DNA from: CAVOAK01 sp963664465 | GTDB lineage: Bacteria; Pseudomonadota; Alphaproteobacteria; UBA8366; CAVOAK01 | Direction of reading: 5' to 3' | DNA: 64,000 bases | NCBI GenBank assembly: GCA_963664465.2 | Contig: CAXXSU010000009.1 | Location: 1-64,000 of the forward strand | Part shown: positions 51,843-59,946 of the stretch, one piece after another | Layout: each line of letters starts with the position of its first letter | How positions within the stretch are numbered: position 1 is the stretch's first letter | Program-made: the position numbers and the translations under genes | The notes under the pieces: generated by a model | Database searches by the model: none | What the model was told of the DNA's origin: nothing | Seen by the model: the letters and a program-made list of their open reading frames with translations, nothing else

Positions 51843-53375
51843 TCAGAATTCGCGCAATCGCTCGCGGCGGCGTTGCACAGACGAGGCGATGTTCATGGCC
51901 TCTCGGTACTTTGCAACGGTGCGACGCGCAATTTCGATTCCGTCAACTCTCAAGAGTTCGACAATCTTATCGTCGGAGAGAACCGCTTCGGACAGTTCGT
52001 CATCGATTAGTTTCTTTATGCGAAAGCGTACCGATTCGGCGGAGTATGAATCGCCACCCAAGGCACTAGCAATGGCGGACGTAAAGAAGTACTTCAGCTC
52101 GAATGTGCCGCGCGGCGTTGCGATATATTTGTTCGAAGTGACCCTGCTGACGGTGCTTTCATGCATCTCGATGGCTTCGGCTATGTCGCGCAGGATCAGC
52201 GGTCGCAGATGCTCCACGCCCCTGGCAAAGAAGGCATCCTGCTGCCGCACGATTTCGCCAGCGACTTTAAGGATCGTCGTCGCCCTCTGGTGCAACGACT
52301 TTACAAGCCAATTTGCCGTTTGGAAGCGTTCTGAGATGTAGTCTTTGTCTTTGCGCTCGCGAGCCGCCCGACTGATTTTTTTGTAGTATTGGCTATTTAT
52401 GAGGACCCGCGGCAGGGTCTCCGGGTTCAGCTCGATAATCCAACTGCCGTCTGGGTGTTGGCGCATCAAAACATCGGGTGCGACCGCCTGTACTACAGAT
52501 ATATTTTCGGCTTCTCCAGGCTTCGGGTTAAGCGTGCGAAGCTCAGCGACTAACGTGCCCAACTCCTCATTGTCGAGACCGCAGATCCGCATCAGTTTGG
52601 TAGCGTCGCCCCGCCCCACAAGCTCAAGATTATCGAGCAGCAAGTCCATTGCCGGCGTCAGCCGGTCTCTGTCTTTCAGCTGGAGCGCCAGGCACTCGCG
52701 TAGGTTTCGTGCGAAGATTCCCGGCGGTTCAAAACGTTGTAGCTGCTTGAGAACCGATTCGATTCGCTCGATATCGCAGCCAAGTGACTCAGCGACGCTG
52801 CAAACGTCGCCGGAAAGCCAACCACTGTCGTCGAGCAGATCTACCAGCAGGAGACCGATCATGCGATCTGCCGGGATGGCTAGGTCCATATTTATCTGTG
52901 CGTGCAGCTTGTCACGAAGCGTCTCTTCGCCGCTGAGAGTTGCCTCGAGGCCGTCTGTAGGTACTTGGAAATCCGCTCGTCCACCCGATCCGCTGTACGA
53001 GTCCGCGAACGCCACCGTGTCGTATTCGGCACCTCCTGCCGGTATGTCTCCGTCGTCCCAGACATTTTCAAAGTCCGTGTCGAGTGGCTGTTCACCATCG
53101 CTCGGCATCGTCTCAGACATGGTCTGGTCCATGGTGTCTGCGCCACTTTCACCATCCTCAAAGCCGTCGCTATCGATTTCATCGGCTGCCGACTCAATCG
53201 GTGCGCCATCTTCGGGGTCGTCGCGCTCAAGGAGCGGGTTTTGCTCCAGCTCTGCTTCGACGAATGTGGAAAGTTCGTTGCTCGACATTTGCAGCAGTTT
53301 AATCGCCTGCTGCAACTGCGGCGTCATGACCAGTGTCTGGGTCTGTCTAAGGTCCAGGCGGGTTGTTAGCGCCAT
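51843..53375 (-). CDS. rpoN: RNA polymerase sigma-54 factor
   Basis: 510 residues. Region I is LRQTQTLVMTPQLQQAIKLL at the N-terminus (activator-responsive Gln-rich), region II is acidic (DDPEDGAPIESAADEIDSDG), the core-binding and HTH parts follow, including RDIAEAIEMHESTVSRVTSN, and the C-terminal RpoN box is ARRTVAKYRE. It directs transcription of nitrogen and other genes with enhancer-binding activators. lptB is 17 bases upstream, hpf is downstream. Confidence 0.97.
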   Translation of the reverse strand: MALTTRLDLRQTQTLVMTPQLQQAIKLLQMSSNELSTFVEAELEQNPLLERDDPEDGAPIESAADEIDSDGFEDGESGADTMDQTMSETMPSDGEQPLDTDFENVWDDGDIPAGGAEYDTVAFADSYSGSGGRADFQVPTDGLEATLSGEETLRDKLHAQINMDLAIPADRMIGLLLVDLLDDSGWLSGDVCSVAESLGCDIERIESVLKQLQRFEPPGIFARNLRECLALQLKDRDRLTPAMDLLLDNLELVGRGDATKLMRICGLDNEELGTLVAELRTLNPKPGEAENISVVQAVAPDVLMRQHPDGSWIIELNPETLPRVLINSQYYKKISRAARERKDKDYISERFQTANWLVKSLHQRATTILKVAGEIVRQQDAFFARGVEHLRPLILRDIAEAIEMHESTVSRVTSNKYIATPRGTFELKYFFTSAIASALGGDSYSAESVRFRIKKLIDDELSEAVLSDDKIVELLRVDGIEIARRTVAKYREAMNIASSVQRRRERLREF

Positions 53376-53392
53376 GATGACTCACCGCCGCT

Positions 53393-54232
53393 CTAGAGGC
53401 TGAACCTCTCGCCAAGATATACCCGCCTTACTTCCTCGTGGGCGACGATCTCGGATGGGGCGCCCTGCATCAACACACGCCCCTCGTGAAGGATGTATGC
53501 GCGATCGACGAGATCCAACGTCTCGCGCACATTGTGCTCGGTAATCAGGACACCGATGCCCCGCTGCTTAAGGTGCGCGACGAGATCGCGGATGTCGCGT
53601 ACGGCGATTGGATCGATTCCAGCAAGCGGCTCGTCGAGCAAGACGAAGTGGGGCTGCGAAGCCAACGCTCGTGCGATCTCAACGCGTCTGCGTTCGCCGC
53701 CTGACAGCGCGAGTGACGGTGTCCGCCTGAGATGACTGATTGAGAACTCCGCCAGCAAGGAGTCGAGCATCGCCTCCCGGCGGTCGCGATCGCGCTCCGT
53801 CAGTTCGAGCACTGCACGAATGTTTTGTTCGACGGTCAGTCCACGAAAAATCGATGCCTCCTGTGGCAAATAGCCTATGCCGAGCCTGGCACGGCGATAC
53901 ATCGGCAGATCGGAAATATCCTGGCCGTCAAGCGTGATCTGACCGTAATCAGCCGCAATCAAACCCGTGATGATGTAGAAGCAGGTCGTCTTGCCGGCAC
54001 CGTTGGGACCCAGCAACCCTACCGCCTCACCACGTTGCACCGCCAAACTTACATCGCGCAAAACTGGGCGTTTCTTGAATTGCTTGCCAAGGTTGCTTGC
54101 CACCAGTCCAGGGTTGCTCGCAACAAGACGCGGCGAGCGTGCATCCCCGCGCAGTGGTTCACCGGCCTGGCCATCAGAAGGCGTCATGACGGCGAAACTT
54201 TCAGGAACAGGCTCGAGAAATACGAATGCCAC
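53393..54232 (-). CDS. lptB: LPS export ABC transporter ATP-binding protein LptB
   Basis: 279 residues from the GTG at 54232, with AAAGGTGG upstream; an ATG at 54187 is a possible alternative because the first 40 residues precede the ABC domain. Walker A GLLGPNGAGKTTCFYIITGL, Q-loop GYLPQEASIFRGLTV, signature LSGGERRRVEIARAL, Walker B HFVLLDEPLAGIDPIAVRD and H-loop LITEHNVRETL are complete. It powers LPS transport with LptFG (not in window). Cotranscribed with lptC and lptA upstream. Confidence 0.96.
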   Translation of the reverse strand: MAFVFLEPVPESFAVMTPSDGQAGEPLRGDARSPRLVASNPGLVASNLGKQFKKRPVLRDVSLAVQRGEAVGLLGPNGAGKTTCFYIITGLIAADYGQITLDGQDISDLPMYRRARLGIGYLPQEASIFRGLTVEQNIRAVLELTERDRDRREAMLDSLLAEFSISHLRRTPSLALSGGERRRVEIARALASQPHFVLLDEPLAGIDPIAVRDIRDLVAHLKQRGIGVLITEHNVRETLDLVDRAYILHEGRVLMQGAPSEIVAHEEVRRVYLGERFSL

Positions 54233-54235
54233 ATA

Positions 54236-55027
54236 CTATTGCCCACCTTTGGGTATGATCAGTCCACTGACTCGGCCGGTTCCCCCAAGTATCCGACTAA
54301 TGCCGGTGTTCAAATTGACCTCCGCGCACTCGCCATTCAACTGACTGTCGCCACGTGTGATACGCACATTTCCACACAATGTCGCAATTCCATCATCGAG
54401 AACATACACGGCTTCGTCACCGCGCGCGATTTCCGTCGGTGTCGAGATGTGCACGTCGCCAAATGCATCGATCTGTTCAATGCCTTGATTTCCCGAAGAG
54501 CTGACCGCGAAATGGGCCGTAAGAATATCGGCTTTGAGTCGGTTGTCGCCTTGTATGACGATCGCCTCACCTCTGGCGACGGCCAGTTGCTTGTTTTGCC
54601 AATACTCTAAACTGTCGCGTGCGGTGATCACTGCGTCGGTCGTTTCAAACCGCAAGTTGCTGCCAAGTAGAACTATGACCGCCTCGTCCATGTGATAGAC
54701 CGCTTTGTCGCCAAACGCGCGCTCCGTGGCCGATATGATGCGGACGTTACCATCGGCGTCGACTCGAAAAATCTGCTGCCCATCTCCATTTGCTTCGACT
54801 CGGTAATAGGCGGTCAGCGTATCTGCTAAAACCTCAATTCCGGCGCGCGCGGCGCGTGCGTTGCCACGCGCAACATAGGTTTTGGCATCGCGGATCCACT
54901 CGATACCGTCTTCCGCCTCAATTTCGATAGAGTCATCGACGCTCGGGTCCGCGATATCTTGTGCGTGGCTGGCACTGGCAACCAAGGCAATGCCGACCAT
55001 CCAAGCGAGCAGCGGCCTTAGGCTCAT
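54236..55027 (-). CDS. lptA: LPS transport periplasmic protein LptA
   Basis: 263 residues, longer than the about 180 of E. coli LptA. An N-terminal signal peptide (MSLRPLLAWMVGIALVASAS) is followed by OstA-like repeats: YVARGNARAARAGIEVLADT, AVYHMDEAVIVLLGSNLRFE, VARGEAIVIQGDNRLKADIL and ARGDEAVYVLDDGIATLCGN. It forms the periplasmic bridge for LPS. The extra length reflects an additional OstA stretch. It overlaps lptC by 4 bases and abuts lptB. Confidence 0.92.
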   Translation of the reverse strand: MSLRPLLAWMVGIALVASASHAQDIADPSVDDSIEIEAEDGIEWIRDAKTYVARGNARAARAGIEVLADTLTAYYRVEANGDGQQIFRVDADGNVRIISATERAFGDKAVYHMDEAVIVLLGSNLRFETTDAVITARDSLEYWQNKQLAVARGEAIVIQGDNRLKADILTAHFAVSSSGNQGIEQIDAFGDVHISTPTEIARGDEAVYVLDDGIATLCGNVRITRGDSQLNGECAEVNLNTGISRILGGTGRVSGLIIPKGGQ

Positions 55028-55695
55028 TCGTCACCCCCGCGGTTCAGATGGATGATGACTCTCGATTGGCCGACAAGCTCCACACGTTCGCCCTGGTTGT
55101 GAATTCGAAATCCGGCAGCTGAGAACTGCCCGAATGGGCCTTGACCCGTGACTTGTTCCTGGCCAATTGCATCGCCGGCCATCAAATCGAAGATGGCGTT
55201 CGTCGTATGGAATTCGTAGCCGCTGTCGTGAAACAGGTTTACGGCGCCAGTGAGTTCCAAAATTTGCGACTCACGATCGAATATTCCGTCCTCCGCGGTC
55301 AGTGCGATCCAAGACTTATCGGAAAGGAGGATATCTGCTTTGGGGGCTTCCAAATTGACGAGGCGCGCTTCCGCTGATTTCTGGTCCGCGGAATTAGCGG
55401 TTATCGCATATGGACGGCTGTTGCGGTCCACGCCGGTGTAACGCGCATTCAGCATGCGAAAATTTTCCGCATCCTCGGGACTGATCGCAACAGGATCGAT
55501 TCGGAATCGGCCGTCTTGTTCGGAGAGGTGCGGCCACGCAAACACCAGGGCGATCAGAATTACGGCCACCGTGGGCAGTAACATTTTCATAATGCCGACG
55601 AAACGACCGTAGCCGGCGTCTACGCGGCGCGGGTCTCCTGGGTTCGCAAAACTGGCAAACTGGGTCGCTGTCGGACCCGCCAATGTCGTGGCCAT
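55024..55695 (-). CDS. lptC: LPS export system protein LptC
   Basis: 223 residues from the ATG at 55695; the longer frame runs into kdsD. One N-terminal TM segment (MKMLLPTVAVILIALVFAWP) is followed by a beta-jellyroll: NFRMLNARYTGVDRNSRPYA, ALTAEDGIFDRESQILELTG, FHTTNAIFDLMAGDAIGQEQ and VTGQGPFGQFSAAGFRI, typical LptC blocks. It passes LPS from LptBFG to LptA at the inner membrane. Order kdsD-lptC-lptA-lptB-rpoN is conserved. Confidence 0.93.
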   Translation of the reverse strand: MATTLAGPTATQFASFANPGDPRRVDAGYGRFVGIMKMLLPTVAVILIALVFAWPHLSEQDGRFRIDPVAISPEDAENFRMLNARYTGVDRNSRPYAITANSADQKSAEARLVNLEAPKADILLSDKSWIALTAEDGIFDRESQILELTGAVNLFHDSGYEFHTTNAIFDLMAGDAIGQEQVTGQGPFGQFSAAGFRIHNQGERVELVGQSRVIIHLNRGGDE

Positions 55696-55699
55696 GACG

Positions 55700-56704
55700 C
55701 TACCTAACTCCGGCGCGCAAAAGGTCGTGGATATGAACGATACCCACCGGCCCTGCGTCCTCGACGACAAACAGTGCCGTAATCGGCCGCGCCGGATCGT
55801 TCATGAGAGCGAGCGCTTCCACGGCGAGTGCCTGAGGGTGAATGGTCCTCGGGGCGGCCGTCATCACTTCGTTGGCTGTTCGCCCGAACAAATCCTGGTC
55901 CATATGTCGACGGAGGTCGCCGTCTGTAATGATGCCGATGAGATTGCTCTCACCGTCGACAACGCCGAGGCAGCCGAATCTCTTTGATGTCATCAAGATA
56001 ATGGCCTCGCTCATGAGCTGATCGGGCGCGCACAGCGGTACCGACTCTCCGGTATGCATGAGTTCGCTCACGCGACGCAGGCTGGCACCCAGTCGGCCGC
56101 CTGGATGAAGTAAGCTGTAGTCCTCGGCGGAAAAACCCTTGCGTTGCAAAAGAGCGATTGCAATTGCGTCGCCCAAGGCCATCGAGGCCGCCGACGACGT
56201 CGTTGGCGCCAGGCCCATTGGGCAGGCCTCTGGAACCGATGGTAGGAGGAGCGTGATATCCGCTGTCTCGGCGAGTGTGCTGTTATCGTTCGCGGTGATG
56301 GCTATTAGGGGTATCGAGAAGCGCCGCGTGTATTCAAGAATATCGCGCAGTTCAGCGTTTCCTCCGGAATTCGACAATGCAATCACTGCGTCGTGCTGTT
56401 TGATCATACCGAGATCGCCGTGGCTCGCCTCGGCTGGATGAACGTAAAATGCGGGCGTTCCGGTTGAGGCGAGCGTCGCAGCAATTTTACCGGCGATGTG
56501 GCCGCTTTTGCCAATGCCGGTAACGATGATTCGTCCGCGAGCGGATTCGAGCAGATCCAGTGCTTTTCGAAAGTTCTCGTCGACCAACTTGGACAGCGCC
56601 CGGATGCCCTCTGCTTCCAGTTCGAACACGCGCAAAGCCGCTTCAGCATCGGTTTTTGGTTCGATCGTTCGTTTTGCTTCGAGTTCGGCGTTTGGGAGGC
56701 TCAT
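55700..56704 (-). CDS. kdsD: Arabinose-5-phosphate isomerase (KpsF/GutQ family)
   Basis: 334 residues. SIS domain: IIVTGIGKSGHIAGKIAATL, STGTPAFYVHPAEASHGDLG, IALSNSGGNAELRDIL and LLPSVPEACPMGLAPTTSSA. Two CBS domains follow (MHTGESVPLCAPDQLMSEAI and MTAAPRTIHPQALAVEALAL). It makes arabinose-5-phosphate for Kdo and so LPS. It is cotranscribed with the lpt genes, 4 bases upstream of lptC. Confidence 0.95.
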   Translation of the reverse strand: MSLPNAELEAKRTIEPKTDAEAALRVFELEAEGIRALSKLVDENFRKALDLLESARGRIIVTGIGKSGHIAGKIAATLASTGTPAFYVHPAEASHGDLGMIKQHDAVIALSNSGGNAELRDILEYTRRFSIPLIAITANDNSTLAETADITLLLPSVPEACPMGLAPTTSSAASMALGDAIAIALLQRKGFSAEDYSLLHPGGRLGASLRRVSELMHTGESVPLCAPDQLMSEAIILMTSKRFGCLGVVDGESNLIGIITDGDLRRHMDQDLFGRTANEVMTAAPRTIHPQALAVEALALMNDPARPITALFVVEDAGPVGIVHIHDLLRAGVR

Positions 56705-56864
56705 TGCACAGTCATCGCTGGTTCAATCTTCGTCGGGCGAGGTAGCCGCCTGCGGCGGACTTGCCAGCCTTCGAGCGCCCTAGGCGAGATCGAAGACTCG
56801 CCCAGCAAGTATGCCGCGTGATCCGAGAAACGTCAATGAATCCAATTGGATTCTAGTAATCTAT

Positions 56865-57479
56865 TCAACTATGCGCGAAGATATCGACGTGTTCCCAGCC
56901 CATAAGATCGAGTTCTGCTCGGACAATCAGAAAATCAAACGCGGCCTGCGCAATATGGCTGCGGCCTTCACGCGCCAGCATGATATCCAGCTTCTCGCGC
57001 AGCGCGTGCAAATGCAAGACATCGGACGCCGCATAGCTCAGCTGTGCCTCGGAAAGTTCCGCGCTGCCCCAATCGGACGACTGCTGCTGCTTTGACACCT
57101 CGACACCGAGCAGTTCCCGGCATAGATCCTTTAAGCCGTGCCGGTCGGTATAGGTGCGGGCCAGTTTGGACGCGATCTTCGTGCAATAGAGCGGCGTACA
57201 GTCGACTTCAAGAAACTGTCGTATGATGGCGGTATCGAAGCGCGCGAAGTGAAACAGCTTTAGCACCCCTGGGTCACCCAGCAGACGTTTGAGGTTCGGC
57301 GCGCTGTAATCCCCAACGGCAAATTGCACCAGGTGGCATGCGCCGTCGCCCGCCGAAAGCTGAGCAACACAAAGCCTGTCGCTAAAGGGGTTAAGCCCCA
57401 TCGTTTCCGTATCGACCGCGACGATGCTGCCGAGGTCGAGACCATCTGGCAGATCGCCGTGGTGTAGCTCGATGGCCAA
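56865..57479 (-). CDS. rnd: Short RNase D-type 3'-5' exonuclease
   Basis: 204 residues from a TTG at 57479; longer frames cross the tRNA-Leu gene. The DEDD exonuclease motifs are visible: VAVDTETMGLNPFSDRLCVA (Asp and Glu), KLFHFARFDTAIIRQFLEVD (Asp), and AELSEAQLSYAASDVLHLHA (Tyr, Asp). It lacks the two HRDC domains of E. coli RNase D, as in many alphaproteobacteria. It probably trims tRNA 3' ends; the tRNA-Leu gene lies 42 bases upstream on the same strand. It is upstream of kdsD. Confidence 0.9.
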   Translation of the reverse strand: MAIELHHGDLPDGLDLGSIVAVDTETMGLNPFSDRLCVAQLSAGDGACHLVQFAVGDYSAPNLKRLLGDPGVLKLFHFARFDTAIIRQFLEVDCTPLYCTKIASKLARTYTDRHGLKDLCRELLGVEVSKQQQSSDWGSAELSEAQLSYAASDVLHLHALREKLDIMLAREGRSHIAQAAFDFLIVRAELDLMGWEHVDIFAHS

Positions 57480-57520
57480 AGGCGTTCCTCTGACAATTCG
57501 TTGAAATAAACCCGCAAATC

Positions 57521-57607
57521 TGGTGCCCAGGAGAAGACTCGAACTTCCACGACCTTGCGGCCACAGGTACCTGAAACCTGCGCGTCTACCAATTCCGCCA
57601 CCTGGGC
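57521..57607 (-). tRNA. tRNA-Leu (anticodon CAG)
   Basis: 87 nt with a long variable arm, as in tRNA-Leu. Acceptor GCCCAGG pairs with CCTGGGC, the anticodon stem CAGGT/ACCTG encloses TTCAGGT (anticodon CAG), the T arm has AGTTCGAGTCT, and CCA is encoded. Confidence 0.95.
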
Positions 57608-57722
57608 GATTTTGCGCTCGCATTGTGTGCATGAGAGGGGGATTGTCAACCGGCATTTGCGCTGGTTTTGAGCCGCTTCAGCCGATAAGCTGCGGCAGTT
57701 AAAACTCGATGATTTGGAAGAT

Positions 57723-58733
57723 ATGGCGGACCCAAAAATGGCGACCAAACTTGTCACCGTGTTTGGCGGTTCAGGATTCATCGGTCGGCATTTGGTCGGC
57801 CGACTCGCCGCGTCAGGGGCACAGATTCGCGTCGCCGTTCGACACCCCGATGCGGCAACATTTCTAAAGCCGATGGGTGATGTCGGCCAGATCACGCCGG
57901 TTCAGGCGAACGTGCGCCAAGCCGATTCCGTGCGGGCGGCGCTCGACGGCGCCGACGCTGTTGTCAATCTGGTCGGTATTCTTTCTGAATCTCGTCTCCA
58001 ACGATTCGATGCCGTGCACCGCGATGGTGCGGCGCATATCGCACAGTCTGCAATACAGACCGGCGTGAAGCGTCTAGTTCACCTCTCTTCGTTGGGCGCA
58101 TCGACTGATTCAACGTCTCATTATGCCCGATCCAAGTGGTCGGGAGAGGTCGCCGTAAGCGAGGCATTCCCAAAGGCGTCAATTCTCCGTCCAAGCGTTG
58201 TTTTTGGACCCGAGGACGACTTCGTAAATCGGTTTGCGGCGCTTGCGCGAATATCACCCGTCCTGCCGGTATTTGGTTGTCCGTTTCCGCGTTTTGTTGG
58301 GGGCCGGCTGGACATATTTGGAGAGGGCGGCACCAAGTTCCAGCCCGTCTATGTTGGCGATGTCGCCGCTGCCGTCATGACATGCTTAGGGGAGCGCCGG
58401 ACACAGGGTCAGGTTTATGAACTTGGCGGCCCGCACGTATATAGTTTCAAGCAGTTGATGGAGCTGATCCTGCGTGAAACAGGACGCCGTAGTCTGCTCG
58501 TACCCATGCCGTCTTGGTTGGCCAAACTGCAGGCATACTTTCTCGAGTTTCTGCCGAACCCGCCTTTGACGAGAGATCAAATCGCGCAGCTCAGGCGCGA
58601 CAACACGGTGAGCGGTACACTGGGTACGCTCAAAACGCTTGGCATTAGCCCGACTGCGGCCGACGTCATCCTGCCCACCTATCTGGATAGGTTTCGTCGC
58701 GGTGGACGCTTTAGCAGTGCCCAGCCTGCCTAG
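57723..58733 (+). CDS. NDUFA9-like NAD(P)-dependent oxidoreductase (complex I-associated)
   Basis: 336 residues from the ATG at 57723. The atypical SDR Rossmann motif KLVTVFGGSGFIGRHLVGRL is followed by DAVVNLVGILSESRLQRFDA, VHLSSLGASTDSTSHYARSK (Tyr-x-x-x-Lys-like) and ILRPSVVFGPEDDFVNRFAA, the usual NDUFA9/complex I 39-kDa homologue blocks. In mitochondria the relative stabilises complex I and binds NADPH; in bacteria the role is inferred. It is convergent with uppP. Confidence 0.9.
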   Translation: MADPKMATKLVTVFGGSGFIGRHLVGRLAASGAQIRVAVRHPDAATFLKPMGDVGQITPVQANVRQADSVRAALDGADAVVNLVGILSESRLQRFDAVHRDGAAHIAQSAIQTGVKRLVHLSSLGASTDSTSHYARSKWSGEVAVSEAFPKASILRPSVVFGPEDDFVNRFAALARISPVLPVFGCPFPRFVGGRLDIFGEGGTKFQPVYVGDVAAAVMTCLGERRTQGQVYELGGPHVYSFKQLMELILRETGRRSLLVPMPSWLAKLQAYFLEFLPNPPLTRDQIAQLRRDNTVSGTLGTLKTLGISPTAADVILPTYLDRFRRGGRFSSAQPA

Positions 58734-58757
58734 GCGGGAATGAGCGCGGGACGCATC

Positions 58758-59564
58758 TCAGGCCGCCAGGAAATAGATCCACACGAGGAGACCGCCGCCC
58801 AGCGCTATGCGGTAGATCACGAATGGCGTAAAGCTCGATTTTCTGAGCCACCGCATCATGACTGCAATCGCGATCATTCCGGCGACAAAAGACAAAGCCG
58901 TTGCGAAGAAGGCTGAAACTTGCAGCGTCGCGTAGCCGCTGTGGAGCAAGTCCAATCCCGTCAACGCGCCTGCGCCGACAATCGTTGGTACCGATAGCAG
59001 TATTGAAAATCTTGCGGCTTCGGTGCGCTCCATACCGAGCATGCGACCGGCCGTCATCGTGATGCCGGCCCTGCTTGTGCCGGGTATGAGCGCCAACACC
59101 TGTGCCAGTCCGATGAACAGGGCGCTTCCGTAATGTAAATGCTCGACCCGTCTGACCGTCATGCCCAACTGGTCTGAAATCCACAGCACAATTGCAAATC
59201 CAAGCGTGGTCCAGGCAATCAGTTCAACGCTTCGAAATCCATGCGGAAAATAGCGATTGAGCAGAAATCCGCCAACGATGACCGGAAGTGTTGCGATCAC
59301 CAGAAAATATACAAGCCGCGACCTCGGATCCCGCCGACCGGATAGCAATCGCGCCGCACCGACGCCAAGTGAAAGCAAATCACGCCAAAAATAGGCGATG
59401 ACGGCAAACAATGTACCGACATGGACCGCCACATCGATCACCAGGCTCTGGTCATCCAATTTGAGTATTTTAGAGGCCAGAATTAGGTGCCCAGACGAGC
59501 TAATCGGCAGGAATTCCGTTAAACCCTGCACCATTGCCAATAGCGTTATATGGTATATTCCCAC
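58758..59564 (-). CDS. uppP: Undecaprenyl-diphosphate phosphatase
   Basis: 268 residues, strongly hydrophobic, about eight TM helices. MVQGLTEFLPISSSGHLILA contains the catalytic Glu and SSSGH motif, and LALIPGTSRAGITMTAGRML the PGTSRAG motif, both UppP signatures. It recycles the undecaprenyl carrier for peptidoglycan and O-antigen synthesis at the inner membrane. The start at 59564 is divergent from gltD. Confidence 0.95.
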   Translation of the reverse strand: MGIYHITLLAMVQGLTEFLPISSSGHLILASKILKLDDQSLVIDVAVHVGTLFAVIAYFWRDLLSLGVGAARLLSGRRDPRSRLVYFLVIATLPVIVGGFLLNRYFPHGFRSVELIAWTTLGFAIVLWISDQLGMTVRRVEHLHYGSALFIGLAQVLALIPGTSRAGITMTAGRMLGMERTEAARFSILLSVPTIVGAGALTGLDLLHSGYATLQVSAFFATALSFVAGMIAIAVMMRWLRKSSFTPFVIYRIALGGGLLVWIYFLAA

Positions 59565-59946
59565 CTACGAAACCCCAAGATACTGTGGCCAGAGTGTTAT
59601 ACCATCCCCCTTTCCGGCGCGTCAGCCAAATTATCGCCAAGATTAGTTCCAATATGGTACTAATCTTGGCGATAGGCGGTCTTAGTGGGTTCGAATTTCT
59701 GAGTGCCTGGGCCTGGGTGCCCGATATTCGGTAGAGTTTAGGTCAACATGCATGACCAAACTTTCACTTTTTTCCTCGCATTGTCGTGAATATATGCGCT
59801 ACCCTTAAGGTAGCCGAGGTCAAGATTCGTCGAAAATCGGCAGTAAGAAGCCGAAATTGGGGCACTCAATAGGACCAACTGCGCGATGACGGCGGATTTT
59901 TGCTTCCGTTGCAGGTAGTGAGATGACCCTTGGGAAGGGAGCGCAC
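59565..59946. other. uppP-gltD divergent promoter region with several inverted repeats
   Basis: About 380 bp with no gene. It has a long perfect-arm inverted repeat (59632-59674, separate entry), GGTCAACATGCATGACC at 59741-59757 (GGTCA...TGACC), and GCTACC/GGTAGC at 59798-59814. The repeats sit between divergent promoters, so operators or RNA structures are more likely than terminators. Confidence 0.55.
59632..59674. repeat. 16-bp perfect inverted repeat upstream of gltD/uppP
   Basis: TATCGCCAAGATTAGT (59632-59647) and its exact complement ACTAATCTTGGCGATA (59659-59674) flank 11 bases. Two further pairs next to a T-T mismatch extend the hairpin. No U-run follows on either strand. Possible operator or small mobile-element scar. 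Confidence 0.7.

Noticed and set aside
52399..53403. 334-codon plus-strand frame rich in Ser and Arg
   Set aside because: Antisense to rpoN; Ser/Arg-rich low-complexity translation is typical of shadows in GC-rich DNA.
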